A DNA stretch of 64,000 bases from Gallibacterium melopsittaci (lineage in GTDB: Bacteria; Pseudomonadota; Gammaproteobacteria; Enterobacterales; Pasteurellaceae): the NCBI RefSeq assembly GCF_042433085.1, contig NZ_JBHLWA010000001.1, positions 1 through 64,000 of the forward strand, given 5' to 3'. Shown piece after piece: positions 44,727 to 53,713 of this stretch. The position numbers were made by a program, and so were the translations under genes. The notes below the pieces were generated by a model. It made no database searches and was not told the DNA's origin. It worked only from the letters and a program-made list of their open reading frames with translations. The first letter of the stretch is position 1; the number at the start of each line of letters is the position of its first letter.

Positions 44727-45737
44727 ATGATTATTTTTGACACACGCTGGGTAGGAAATAATGGTATAGGGCGATTTTCTAAAGAAGTGTATGATAGACT
44801 TTATTTAGAAAAATGTAATTTAAGTGGTAGTCCAGTTAGTCCATTAGATCCTTTTAAATTATCATTAATTTATAAAAATATGGATAGAAAAACTTTATTT
44901 CTATCACCAGGTTATAATGGACCATTGTTCTCTGATATTTCATATATTCTGACTATACATGATATTAATCATATAGATAGAAAGGAAAATAGTAATATTT
45001 TTAAAAGAATTTATTATCGAACGGTATTATTTAAATTAGTAAGCAATGCAAAATTGATTTTTACTGTGTCTGAATTTTCTAAGGAAAGAATTTTAGATTA
45101 TTTTCATATAGATAAAAATAAAGTGATAGTAGTTGGTAATGGAGTTTCTGAAGAATTTTCAACGATTGGTAATAAATTTGATATAGGTAATCCATATATA
45201 TTATGCGTAAGTAATAGAAAAAAACACAAAAATGAAGAAGGGTTGCTAGATGCTTTTTCTCGTTCTAATATTCCTAAATATGTAAAACTTATTTTTACAG
45301 GGAAGGAAACAGAAGAATTAAAAGAACTAATAGCAGAGTTAAATTTGGACAATCGAGTAATATTTATAGGAAAAGTTTCGAATGCTCAGTTATCTGATTT
45401 GTATAGAGGGGCTGTATTTACTATTTTTCCTTCATTTTATGAAGGATTTGGTTTGCCTATAGTTGAGTCTTTTGCCTGTGGTACACCTGTTATCACATCT
45501 AATGTGACTTCTATGCCTGAAATCGCAAAAGACGGAGCAATACTTATTAATCCTAATAATATAGAAGAAATTATTAATTCTATAGATTTGCTTTTTAATG
45601 ATACTGATTTGCAAAAATCTTTATCACAAAGAGGAATAGAAATTGCAAAAGAATATACTTGGGAAAATACTGTAAATAAAATAAGAAATGCTATTTTAGA
45701 TTTAGGATATAACTTAGAATTGAGAGATAAAGCATGA
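44727..45737 (+). CDS. Family 4 glycosyltransferase (locus B)
   Basis: A 336-residue GT-B enzyme. It begins IIFDTRWVGNNGIGRFSKEV, has LTIHDINHID and FTVSEFSKERI, and shows the EX7E-type block FPSFYEGFGLPIVESFACG followed by TPVITSNVTSMPEI. The pattern is common among mannosyltransferases of the WbaZ/MtfB type, which fits the nearby manC. It overlaps the next gene by four bases. Confidence 0.87.
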   Translation: MIIFDTRWVGNNGIGRFSKEVYDRLYLEKCNLSGSPVSPLDPFKLSLIYKNMDRKTLFLSPGYNGPLFSDISYILTIHDINHIDRKENSNIFKRIYYRTVLFKLVSNAKLIFTVSEFSKERILDYFHIDKNKVIVVGNGVSEEFSTIGNKFDIGNPYILCVSNRKKHKNEEGLLDAFSRSNIPKYVKLIFTGKETEELKELIAELNLDNRVIFIGKVSNAQLSDLYRGAVFTIFPSFYEGFGLPIVESFACGTPVITSNVTSMPEIAKDGAILINPNNIEEIINSIDLLFNDTDLQKSLSQRGIEIAKEYTWENTVNKIRNAILDLGYNLELRDKA

Positions 45738-46858
45738 AAAAAGCTCTTATTCATGATTGGTTTTCTGTTTATGCTGGTGCAGAAAAATGTATTAGTAGTT
45801 TTACTAATATTTGGGATGATTTTGATATTTATAGTCTGATAGATTTTTTAAGTGATAAGGATAGAAATTTAATACTTAAAGGTAAAAAGGCTAATATCAG
45901 TTTTATACAAAATTTGCCAAAAGCAAAAGAAAAATATCGAAATTATTTACCTCTATTTCCTTTTGCAATAGAGCAATTTAATTTAGAAGAATATGATCTT
46001 ATATTATCATCTTCACATTGTGTTGCTAAAGGAGTATTAACTCATAGTGAGCAGTTACATATTAGTTATATTCATACTCCAATTAGATATGCATGGGATT
46101 TATACTTTCGATATTTAAAGGAAAGTGGATTAGATAGAGGTATTAAAAGTATTATTGCTAAATACTTTTTACATAAATTAAGATTATGGGATATATCAAC
46201 TATTAATCGAGTTGATCACTATATAGCAAATTCCCAATATATTTCAAATAGAATCAAAAAAGTATATGGTAGAGATTCTGATGTTATCTATCCTCCAGTA
46301 GATATAAATAAATTTACTATTTGTGATTCTAAAGAAGAGTTTTTTTTAACAGCTTCTCGGTTAGTACCATATAAAAAAATAGATTTAATTGTAGAAGCAT
46401 TCTCTAAAACGAAGAAAAAGTTAGTTGTTGTGGGGACAGGACCAGACATGGACAAGATTAAGTCTAAGGCATCTAGTAATATTGAGATATTAGGATATCA
46501 GGAAGATTCAATATTGATAGATTTAATGAGGAAAGCAAAAGCATTTGTATTTGCTGCAGAAGAGGATTTTGGAATTATACCAGTTGAAGCTCAGGCCTGC
46601 GGAACACCAGTTATTTGTCTTTCTAAAGGGGGGACAAGAGAGACTGTAATTAATAATAAAACAGGAATATGGTTTGATAGGCAAGATATTCCTAGTTTAT
46701 TGGATGCTTTAGATAAATTCGAAAAAAAGAGAAGTGAATTTGATCCCCTTATTATTAGAGAGAATGCTACACGATTTTCAGTAGAACGCTTTGAAAGTGA
46801 AATAAAATCTTATGTAGAGCAAAAATATAACTTATTTCAAGAGAGAAAATATAAATGA
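45734..46858 (+). CDS. Family 4 glycosyltransferase, probable mannosyltransferase (locus B)
   Basis: A 374-residue GT-B enzyme resembling WbaZ-type mannosyltransferases: ALIHDWFSVYAGAEKCISSF at the start, a SYIHTPIRYAWDLYF block, HYIANSQYIS, YPPVDINKF, and FAAEEDFGIIPVEAQACG. ATGA junctions with both neighbours imply tight coupling, and the following manC supplies GDP-mannose, supporting a mannose donor by context. Confidence 0.85.
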   Translation: MKKALIHDWFSVYAGAEKCISSFTNIWDDFDIYSLIDFLSDKDRNLILKGKKANISFIQNLPKAKEKYRNYLPLFPFAIEQFNLEEYDLILSSSHCVAKGVLTHSEQLHISYIHTPIRYAWDLYFRYLKESGLDRGIKSIIAKYFLHKLRLWDISTINRVDHYIANSQYISNRIKKVYGRDSDVIYPPVDINKFTICDSKEEFFLTASRLVPYKKIDLIVEAFSKTKKKLVVVGTGPDMDKIKSKASSNIEILGYQEDSILIDLMRKAKAFVFAAEEDFGIIPVEAQACGTPVICLSKGGTRETVINNKTGIWFDRQDIPSLLDALDKFEKKRSEFDPLIIRENATRFSVERFESEIKSYVEQKYNLFQERKYK

Positions 46859-47877
46859 TAAATCTTATTCTTTGTGGTGGAGCTGGTACTAGATTATGGC
46901 CTTTGAGTACAACAAAAATGCCAAAACAATTTGTTAGATTATTTGAAAATAAGTCACTTTTTCAGATGAATATTGAACGTAATAAAGAACATTGCGGTCA
47001 TCATTTAATAGTATCTAATGTTGGGCAGTATTTATTGGCACTAGAACAAGCGAATGAAATTTATGATAGAAACATAAGCTATATTTTAGAACCAATTGGT
47101 AGAAATACAGCACCAGCAATCGCATTAGCTTGTTTTTCCTTAAAATATGATGATGTGATATTGGTAACCTCATCAGATCATTTAATTAGAGATGATTTTG
47201 AATATCAGAAGGCTGTTGAAAAAGCAAGAGGGTATGCTGAGCAAGGTTTTTTAGTTACTTTTGGATTATATGCTAAATATCCAGAAGTAGGATTTGGATA
47301 TATAGAAACACATGATAAAGAAAATGTAGAAGAGTTCCATGAAAAGCCGGACTTTGAAACAGCAAAACAATATATTGAAAGTGGAAATTATTATTGGAAT
47401 AGTGGAATGTTTTGTTTTAAAGCTGGTGTTTTTCTTGAAGAATTAAAAAAATATTCACCAGATATTTATTCTAAAGCCTATACAGCATTTCATAATATGA
47501 ATACAAATGAGGATAATGTTTCTTTTATTCATGAAAATGATATGAAAAATATTCCTGCAAATAGTATTGATTATGCAGTAATGGAATATTCAAAGAAAAT
47601 TAAAGTAGTGTGTGCAGATTTTGGTTGGTCAGATGTAGGTAGTTTTGATTCATTGTCAACAGAGTATATAAAAGATAATAATGAAAATGCTTCAAATATA
47701 GAAAAATTTATAGCAATAAATAGTCATAATAATTTTGTTTTTAGTGATAAAAAAATTGTGGCTACTATTGATATTAATGATCTATTAATTATTAACTTAG
47801 ACGATGCCTTATTGATTTCTAAAAAAGGTTCATCTCAAAAAGTGAAAGATATTGTATCATTATTGAATGATAAATAA
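46855..47877 (+). CDS. manC: ManC-type mannose-1-phosphate guanylyltransferase
   Basis: This enzyme makes GDP-mannose from mannose-1-phosphate and GTP. The 340 residues carry LCGGAGTRLWPLS and MPKQFV near the start, EPIGRNTAPAIAL near residue 80, TSSDHLI and FHEKPD, then YYWNSGMF and GWSDVGSFDSL. The C-terminal phosphomannose isomerase domain of the longer bifunctional enzymes (about 470 residues) is absent. No manA or manB lies in the window, so these must be elsewhere. Confidence 0.92.
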   Translation: MINLILCGGAGTRLWPLSTTKMPKQFVRLFENKSLFQMNIERNKEHCGHHLIVSNVGQYLLALEQANEIYDRNISYILEPIGRNTAPAIALACFSLKYDDVILVTSSDHLIRDDFEYQKAVEKARGYAEQGFLVTFGLYAKYPEVGFGYIETHDKENVEEFHEKPDFETAKQYIESGNYYWNSGMFCFKAGVFLEELKKYSPDIYSKAYTAFHNMNTNEDNVSFIHENDMKNIPANSIDYAVMEYSKKIKVVCADFGWSDVGSFDSLSTEYIKDNNENASNIEKFIAINSHNNFVFSDKKIVATIDINDLLIINLDDALLISKKGSSQKVKDIVSLLNDK

Positions 47878-47882
47878 AGATC

Positions 47883-49319
47883 ATGAATGGGCTTACTAAA
47901 AATATGAATAAAGAATTACTATGTAAATCAATATTGGCAAGTGTCGATTTTATACTTGTTTATTTTTCTTTTTTTCTTAGTATTGAACTATTAAATTTCG
48001 TTAGTAGTGATTTTTCACATTTTTTACCACAAGCAGAATACTTTAGAAGAGAGATAATACATATTGTATTATCTCTTTTATGTGTTGCTTGGTTTTGGAC
48101 TCGATTACGTCATTATACATACCGAAAACCATGTTGGTTTGAGTTAAAAGAAATTATTCGAACATTATTGATTTTTGCAATTTTTGAATTGGCAATTATT
48201 GCTTTTTCTAAATTATTCTTTTCTAGATATTTATGGGGATTAACTTGGATTATTGCTTTAATAATTGTTCCTTTAGGTCGTTTTTTTGTTAAAAAATTGT
48301 TAATAAAATCAGGCTTGTATACTAAAAATACCATTATTATTGGATCAAAGAAAAATGCGTTAGATGCTTATATGGCACTAACTAGTGAACCTTATTTAGG
48401 TTTGAAAATAATACAATTTGTAAATATTGATAGTGGATTTATGGAGGAAGAAATTAGAAAAACAGGAATTTCTATTGTTAATGCAGATAAGGTTGATTTT
48501 ACTGATACGTCCATGCAATTTATTCTTGCATTGGAAGAAAATGAAGATGTTTTTCGAGATTTATGGTTGAGAAAATTAACGAAAAAAAATTGTCGATCTA
48601 TTTCTATTGTACCAACTGTACGAGGTATACCACTTTATAGTACAGATATGGCATTTCTTTTTAGTTATGAAGTTATGCTATTACGAGTACATAATAATTT
48701 AGCTAAAAGAACATCACGTTTTTTAAAGCGGGCTATGGATATCATGGGCTCATTATCATTAATTATTTTATTATCACCATTATTACTTACTTTATATTAT
48801 TTAGTTTCAAAAGATGGTGGAAATGCTATTTATGGGCATACTCGAATAGGTCGTCACAAAAAGCCATTTAAATGCTTAAAGTTTCGCTCAATGGTGTTAA
48901 ATTCTCAGGAAGTATTACAACAAGTACTTGCTAATGATCCTGTTGCTAGAGCAGAGTGGGAGCAGGATTTTAAATTGAAAAATGATCCTAGGATTACAAA
49001 AGTAGGGCACTTTTTGCGTAAAACAAGCTTAGATGAATTACCTCAGTTATTTAATGTATTAAAAGGCGAAATGAGTTTAGTTGGACCTAGACCGATCGTT
49101 AAAGCAGAGTTAGCGAGATATAACGAAGATATTGATTACTATCTAATGGCTAAACCAGGAATGACTGGTTTATGGCAGGTGAGTGGTCGTAATGATGTGG
49201 ATTATGCGACACGAGTTTATTATGATTCATGGTATGTTAAAAATTGGTCTATTTGGAATGATATTGTAATTCTATTTAAGACAATTAAAGTTGTATTAAA
49301 TCGTAGTGGGGCTTATTAA
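47883..49319 (+). CDS. wbaP: WbaP-type undecaprenyl-phosphate sugar-1-phosphate transferase
   Basis: This integral membrane enzyme starts repeat-unit synthesis by moving a hexose-1-phosphate to undecaprenyl phosphate. The 478 residues have four N-terminal helices, a soluble middle, a hairpin helix (SLSLIILLSPLLLTL) near 285 and the catalytic bacterial-sugar-transferase domain. That domain shows KCLKFRSMV, LRKTSLDELPQLFNVLKGEM, VGPRP, and KPGMTGLWQVSGRN. Base composition rises again here compared with the preceding genes, as for rmlB. It is the only initiating transferase in the window. Confidence 0.92.
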   Translation: MNGLTKNMNKELLCKSILASVDFILVYFSFFLSIELLNFVSSDFSHFLPQAEYFRREIIHIVLSLLCVAWFWTRLRHYTYRKPCWFELKEIIRTLLIFAIFELAIIAFSKLFFSRYLWGLTWIIALIIVPLGRFFVKKLLIKSGLYTKNTIIIGSKKNALDAYMALTSEPYLGLKIIQFVNIDSGFMEEEIRKTGISIVNADKVDFTDTSMQFILALEENEDVFRDLWLRKLTKKNCRSISIVPTVRGIPLYSTDMAFLFSYEVMLLRVHNNLAKRTSRFLKRAMDIMGSLSLIILLSPLLLTLYYLVSKDGGNAIYGHTRIGRHKKPFKCLKFRSMVLNSQEVLQQVLANDPVARAEWEQDFKLKNDPRITKVGHFLRKTSLDELPQLFNVLKGEMSLVGPRPIVKAELARYNEDIDYYLMAKPGMTGLWQVSGRNDVDYATRVYYDSWYVKNWSIWNDIVILFKTIKVVLNRSGAY

Positions 49320-49331
49320 TATTTTTTATTC

Positions 49332-50363
49332 ATGAAAATTCTCATCACAGGCGGAGCTGGGTTTATCGGCTCCGCTGTTATTCGTTATATTCTCCAATCA
49401 ACTCCTCATCAAGTAATTAATCTTGATAAACTTACTTATGCGGCGAATCTTTTATTTTTAGAAACAATTCAATCTAATTCAAGATATTTTTTTGAGAAAG
49501 GCGATATTTGTGATCGTGAATTACTTGATAAAATTTTTTCAATGTATCAGCCTGATGCAGTTTTGCATTTAGCTGCTGAAAGTCATGTTGATCGCTCTAT
49601 TAATAAACCAGCTACTTTTATAGAAACTAACATTATTGGTACATATACGTTGCTTGAGACAGCACGACATTATTGGGAATCATTGTCTACTAAAAAGAAA
49701 AAGAATTTTCGCTTTTTACATATTTCGACAGATGAGGTGTATGGTGATTTACAAGATAAGCAAACTTTTTTTACGGAAGATACCGCGTATGCACCAAGTA
49801 GTCCATATTCCGCGTCAAAAGCAGCAAGTGATCATCTTGTTCGTGCTTGGCATAGAACATATGGTTTGCCAGCAATAGTAACGAATTGTTCTAATAATTA
49901 TGGTCCTTACCAATTTCCAGAAAAATTGATCCCACTCACGATTTTGAATGCTTTGTCAGGAAAACCATTACCGATATATGGTAATGGTTTACAGGTACGT
50001 GATTGGTTATATGTTGAAGATCATGCAAAGGCATTGTATCGAGTGTTGCTACACGGACGAACTGGTGAAACATACAATATTGGTGGGAATAATGAACGCA
50101 CAAATATTGAAGTAGTAACAATGATTTGCCAAATTTTGGAAGAATTAGCACCAAATAAACCAAAAGGAATTATTGCTTACCAAGATCTTATTACTTATGT
50201 CGCAGATAGAGCAGGACATGATGTACGTTATGCAATTGATGCCACGAAAATTCAGCAAGAGTTGGATTGGTATCCGGAAGAAACATTTGAGAGTGGATTG
50301 AGAAAAACGGTGATGTGGTATTGGAGTGCTCTAAAATTAAATGGGGGATATTATGAAATATAG
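49332..50363 (+). CDS. rmlB: RmlB, dTDP-glucose 4,6-dehydratase
   Basis: This cytosolic SDR enzyme turns dTDP-glucose into dTDP-4-keto-6-deoxyglucose. The 343 residues show ITGGAGFIGSAV, LAAESHVDRSI, the catalytic STDEVYGDL with Asp-Glu and YSASKAASD, and NCSNNYGPYQFPEKLIPL. No rmlA, rmlC or rmlD is nearby, so the intermediate must feed another route or those genes lie elsewhere. The last bases overlap the next gene. Confidence 0.95.
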   Translation: MKILITGGAGFIGSAVIRYILQSTPHQVINLDKLTYAANLLFLETIQSNSRYFFEKGDICDRELLDKIFSMYQPDAVLHLAAESHVDRSINKPATFIETNIIGTYTLLETARHYWESLSTKKKKNFRFLHISTDEVYGDLQDKQTFFTEDTAYAPSSPYSASKAASDHLVRAWHRTYGLPAIVTNCSNNYGPYQFPEKLIPLTILNALSGKPLPIYGNGLQVRDWLYVEDHAKALYRVLLHGRTGETYNIGGNNERTNIEVVTMICQILEELAPNKPKGIIAYQDLITYVADRAGHDVRYAIDATKIQQELDWYPEETFESGLRKTVMWYWSALKLNGGYYEI

Positions 50364-51411
50364 AGTTCATAGAAATATGAAAACGAATAAATATATAAAT
50401 TATATGAAAAATAATGTGAGTTTTATTAGCCTTTGTTTATCAATACTCTTTCCTATTGCCTTTGTATTTAATATTTTATTTTTTTGGGGATATCTCATAG
50501 AGATTAAGTCAATAAATCTCCTTCCATCTGTGTTATTAAATGGCAATCTTCCCGTTGTAATATTTTTATCTTTATACTTCTTTTATGTTCTACTTTATAT
50601 ACCAATATTTTTAACCAGAATGAATTTTATTAAGAAGTATATTGTTAACCTAAAAGAATTGATAATATTTATAATTAGTAACATATTTGAGTATATCTTA
50701 TTTTATAGTGCTTTTTTGTGGGATGAAAGATATGTTTTACTTTTAACTTTATTAAACCTTTCTGCTTATTGTGTTTTGTATAAAATAAAATATAAAAATT
50801 TATTTTCTCTTAATTTTTTTAATAATTTTTTCCAAAATTTTCTTTATTCATTGATGTCATTTATAATGATGCCTTTTTTTATCTTTTTTCTGTTTTATTA
50901 TGATACAGATAAATTTTTTGATAAAAATGTATTTAGTGAAGTATATATAATATATTGTATATTATTATTATTCATAGGAACTATTTTTTTAATAAATAAA
51001 AATCATATTGAGTATTTATCAAATCGTTTAAAGTGTCTAAAAAGATTAGAAATAAATAATATTAATTATATAAAAGTTTTTTTTATACTTTGTTCTTTAT
51101 CTATTTTACTGATAATGTTTCTTCCACAAGTTAAAGTAAATAAATCTGTAATGATTTTTATGGGAGTTAGAGATGCAAAAGATAAATGTTATCAGATAGA
51201 AAATAATTTTTTTGATAATAACTTTTTATCTTCAGAGAATAATGACTTTGAATTTAATTCTGAAGCAAAATGCTATAAAGGAAAAATTTTATGGAGAATA
51301 GGAGATACATATGTATTTCAATTCTTTAATAAGAAAGATTCTGATGATGAAGCATTCATTTTTCAATTGAAAAAAGAGGATATTTATCTTGTCCAAGGGG
51401 TTAAAAAATAG
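50353..51411 (+). CDS. Multi-pass membrane protein of unknown function, upstream of KAP NTPase
   Basis: The ATG at 50353 is chosen because GGGGGA lies about four to five bases ahead; the ATG at 50341 also fits. The 352 residues have about seven hydrophobic helices in the first 260, rich in Phe, Ile and Leu. A C-terminal soluble region of about 90 residues follows (KVNKSVMIFMGVRDAKDKCY onwards) with two Cys. I recognise no family. It overlaps rmlB, but base use is much more AT-rich. It precedes the KAP NTPase by 172 bases on the same strand, so the two may form a membrane/NTPase pair. Confidence 0.7.
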   Translation: MKYRVHRNMKTNKYINYMKNNVSFISLCLSILFPIAFVFNILFFWGYLIEIKSINLLPSVLLNGNLPVVIFLSLYFFYVLLYIPIFLTRMNFIKKYIVNLKELIIFIISNIFEYILFYSAFLWDERYVLLLTLLNLSAYCVLYKIKYKNLFSLNFFNNFFQNFLYSLMSFIMMPFFIFFLFYYDTDKFFDKNVFSEVYIIYCILLLFIGTIFLINKNHIEYLSNRLKCLKRLEINNINYIKVFFILCSLSILLIMFLPQVKVNKSVMIFMGVRDAKDKCYQIENNFFDNNFLSSENNDFEFNSEAKCYKGKILWRIGDTYVFQFFNKKDSDDEAFIFQLKKEDIYLVQGVKK

Positions 51412-51583
51412 CAATTATGTTTAAAATAATTGTGATAATAAATTATATGAAGAATTGCATTATTTAAATTATAATTATAAATATTTAATTTAAATTAGTA
51501 TGGATAGATTATTGAATGAATTGGGTCATAAGTTTAATTAGTACTTAATAAAATGTTGCTTGAGGTATATTAAGGTATTATGT

Positions 51584-53341
51584 ATGAGAGAAGTTGATGA
51601 ATTTTATAAGTATTTAGATCATTATTTAGCGAAAGAGAAGACAGATTATGCAACATTGCTAACAGGTAATTGGGGTGTGGGAAAAACATATTTCATTAAA
51701 GAATATATAGAATCAAGAAAAAGAGGAAATTATAAAAATAAATTTATCTATATTAGTCTTTTTGGCCTAAAAAGTATAAAAGAAGTTAAAGATTCTATTT
51801 TTCAAGGAATCCATCCATTTCTATCTTCTAAAATTACGAAAAATATAGTGAAATTAGTTAAGGGATCAATAAATGCTACTACAAAAATTCATATAGTAGA
51901 TGATTATGAGAGTAATATTGAATTTTCTATCAATTCTAATTATTTCAATTCTATTATGAAGGAAGATAATGGGAAAAAATTTTTTATATTTGATGACTTA
52001 GAGAGAACATTAATACCTATAGAAGAGATATTGGGGTTTATTAATCTTTTAGTGGAACATCATAATAACAAAGTAATTTTGATTGCTTCAGAAAATATGA
52101 TTGAAAATTCGAAAATGACTTATTTTAATAAGTTTAAAGAAAAAGTGGTTAATAAAACTATAAATCTTTATTTAAATGAAAAAACTATCTGGATAGATCT
52201 TCTGAATAAATATGGAAAATTTTTCTGTCAAAAAGATATCAATATAATAAAAGATTTATTTGAAAAGTTTGGAAATAATAATTTGAGATGTCTATTAAGA
52301 ACATTCGATAATTTCTTTTACATTAAAGAGTTTATAGAAACTGATCTTTTTGAAAATAAGCTATTTAAAGAAATTTTTATTCAATATTTTTTTTATTTGT
52401 CTTTGTTATATAAATTAAAAAATAGTTTTGATGCTGCATGGTCTACTATTGAAAAGCAACATTTTTCTGATTATCAATTTCTTAATAATAAAGTATGGGA
52501 AAATATTATTTTAGGAGTTCCTGTCAAAAATTTAAATGAATTAATTTCTCAACATTTTATTTTTAAATCAGAAAATGATAAACCAAATTGGATTAAATTA
52601 TGGAAATGGCCTGACTTAGAGAAGGAAGAGTTTTATGAAGTATTATATAAAGTAAAAAAAGAATATATCGAATTTAAATATAATGATTTGAGTATAGTTA
52701 TGCATGTTTTTAGATTATTAGCATTTTTTTATAAAAAAGATATTCGATTGGATTTGGAATTATCTTGTATGGCAGATGTTGCGAAAAAGTATATATATGA
52801 TAATAGGTTAAAAGAAAGTTGGGTAAAAAGTAAAGCTTTTGATTTATTGTCTAATGGTAGTGGGTATGGCTATATAGAGATAGAAGATAAAGAAATTAAT
52901 GATATGTTTGATGAAATTAAATCTACACATGATTTAATTAAAAGAGAATATGAGGCTTATAAAGAGAGTATTTTAATAAAGGAGATAGAAAATTTGATTA
53001 AGTTAAAAGATGAGGCTAAGCTTAATGAGTTAATTTGTAAAACATATGAATACTACCCTATTATGCATAAAATAGGATCTGATTTTGTTAAAAAAATGAA
53101 AATTAATTCTATATATTTATTGTTATCATTTTTTGGTTATAGATATTCTGAAACTAAGAGGCTAGATGGAAAAAGTATAATATTTCATTTATATCCTGAG
53201 TTAACATTTTTAGAATTAATGAGAGAAAGGTTAATCATTATTAATGAAGAAGAAAGCGATAAATTTATAAAAATTAAAGTAGATATGACGTTAAAAAAAT
53301 TAAATAAATTTATTAGTATATTTTATCAATATAAAAGTTAA
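51584..53341 (+). CDS. KAP-family P-loop NTPase, putative defence protein
   Basis: The ATG at 51584 is preferred (585 residues): AAGG ends eight bases ahead, while the TTG at 51560 has no ribosome binding site. Walker A TGNWGVGKT is at about residues 27-35 and Walker B FFIFDDLER at 133-141, the DDLER ending being typical of KAP and related STAND-like NTPases. An arginine-rich sensor-like NNLRCLLRTFDNF follows near 250. The remaining 300 residues are helical and unassigned. Unlike Kidins220 or PifA-type members there is no membrane insertion between the Walker motifs. KAP proteins include PifA of plasmid F, which blocks phage T7. A defence role is inference. Confidence 0.8.
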   Translation: MREVDEFYKYLDHYLAKEKTDYATLLTGNWGVGKTYFIKEYIESRKRGNYKNKFIYISLFGLKSIKEVKDSIFQGIHPFLSSKITKNIVKLVKGSINATTKIHIVDDYESNIEFSINSNYFNSIMKEDNGKKFFIFDDLERTLIPIEEILGFINLLVEHHNNKVILIASENMIENSKMTYFNKFKEKVVNKTINLYLNEKTIWIDLLNKYGKFFCQKDINIIKDLFEKFGNNNLRCLLRTFDNFFYIKEFIETDLFENKLFKEIFIQYFFYLSLLYKLKNSFDAAWSTIEKQHFSDYQFLNNKVWENIILGVPVKNLNELISQHFIFKSENDKPNWIKLWKWPDLEKEEFYEVLYKVKKEYIEFKYNDLSIVMHVFRLLAFFYKKDIRLDLELSCMADVAKKYIYDNRLKESWVKSKAFDLLSNGSGYGYIEIEDKEINDMFDEIKSTHDLIKREYEAYKESILIKEIENLIKLKDEAKLNELICKTYEYYPIMHKIGSDFVKKMKINSIYLLLSFFGYRYSETKRLDGKSIIFHLYPELTFLELMRERLIIINEEESDKFIKIKVDMTLKKLNKFISIFYQYKS

Positions 53342-53374
53342 AATTAGCATATAGGACAAAAAAGTTGTTAATTG

Positions 53375-53598
53375 TTATTTCTGATAATTCTTACAACTTT
53401 TCTTATTAAGAATCCTGCATAATATTTTATCATAAATAGAAAATTGATATAGCGCTTTAAATTGGCATAAACCTCCTCTTATATGATGATATTTATAAGA
53501 AAAATAACCATTTTCGTTGGTTTTATCATTCCTCTCTTTTAAAAACGCTTGATGTTCAATATCTAATTGTCGATAGAATTCACTTCTGAGCTTCACAT
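53375..53598 (-). pseudogene. Probable C-terminal remnant of an IS transposase
   Basis: A 73-74-codon frame without a proper start (GTG at 53596) or ribosome binding site. The segment FYRQLDIEHQAFLKERN, then YKYHHIRGGLCQFKALY, fits the pattern before the TTN...E region of MULE-type bacterial transposases (FLKE..., then YTHxRLRSAYxSLKxNLPYLF). The catalytic part is lacking. It sits in a 372-base gap between two convergent island genes, the rest of which (53599-53713) shows nothing coding. Identification is by eye and tentative. Confidence 0.4.
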
Positions 53599-53713
53599 GA
53601 GAGTTTTTATAATTATTGTTAATTCTTTACACCCACTTGTGATTGATGCTTTTTTCTTAAATTTATCATTACAATCTTATTTTGTTGCTAATTGAGTATT
53701 ATCTTTTAAAAAG

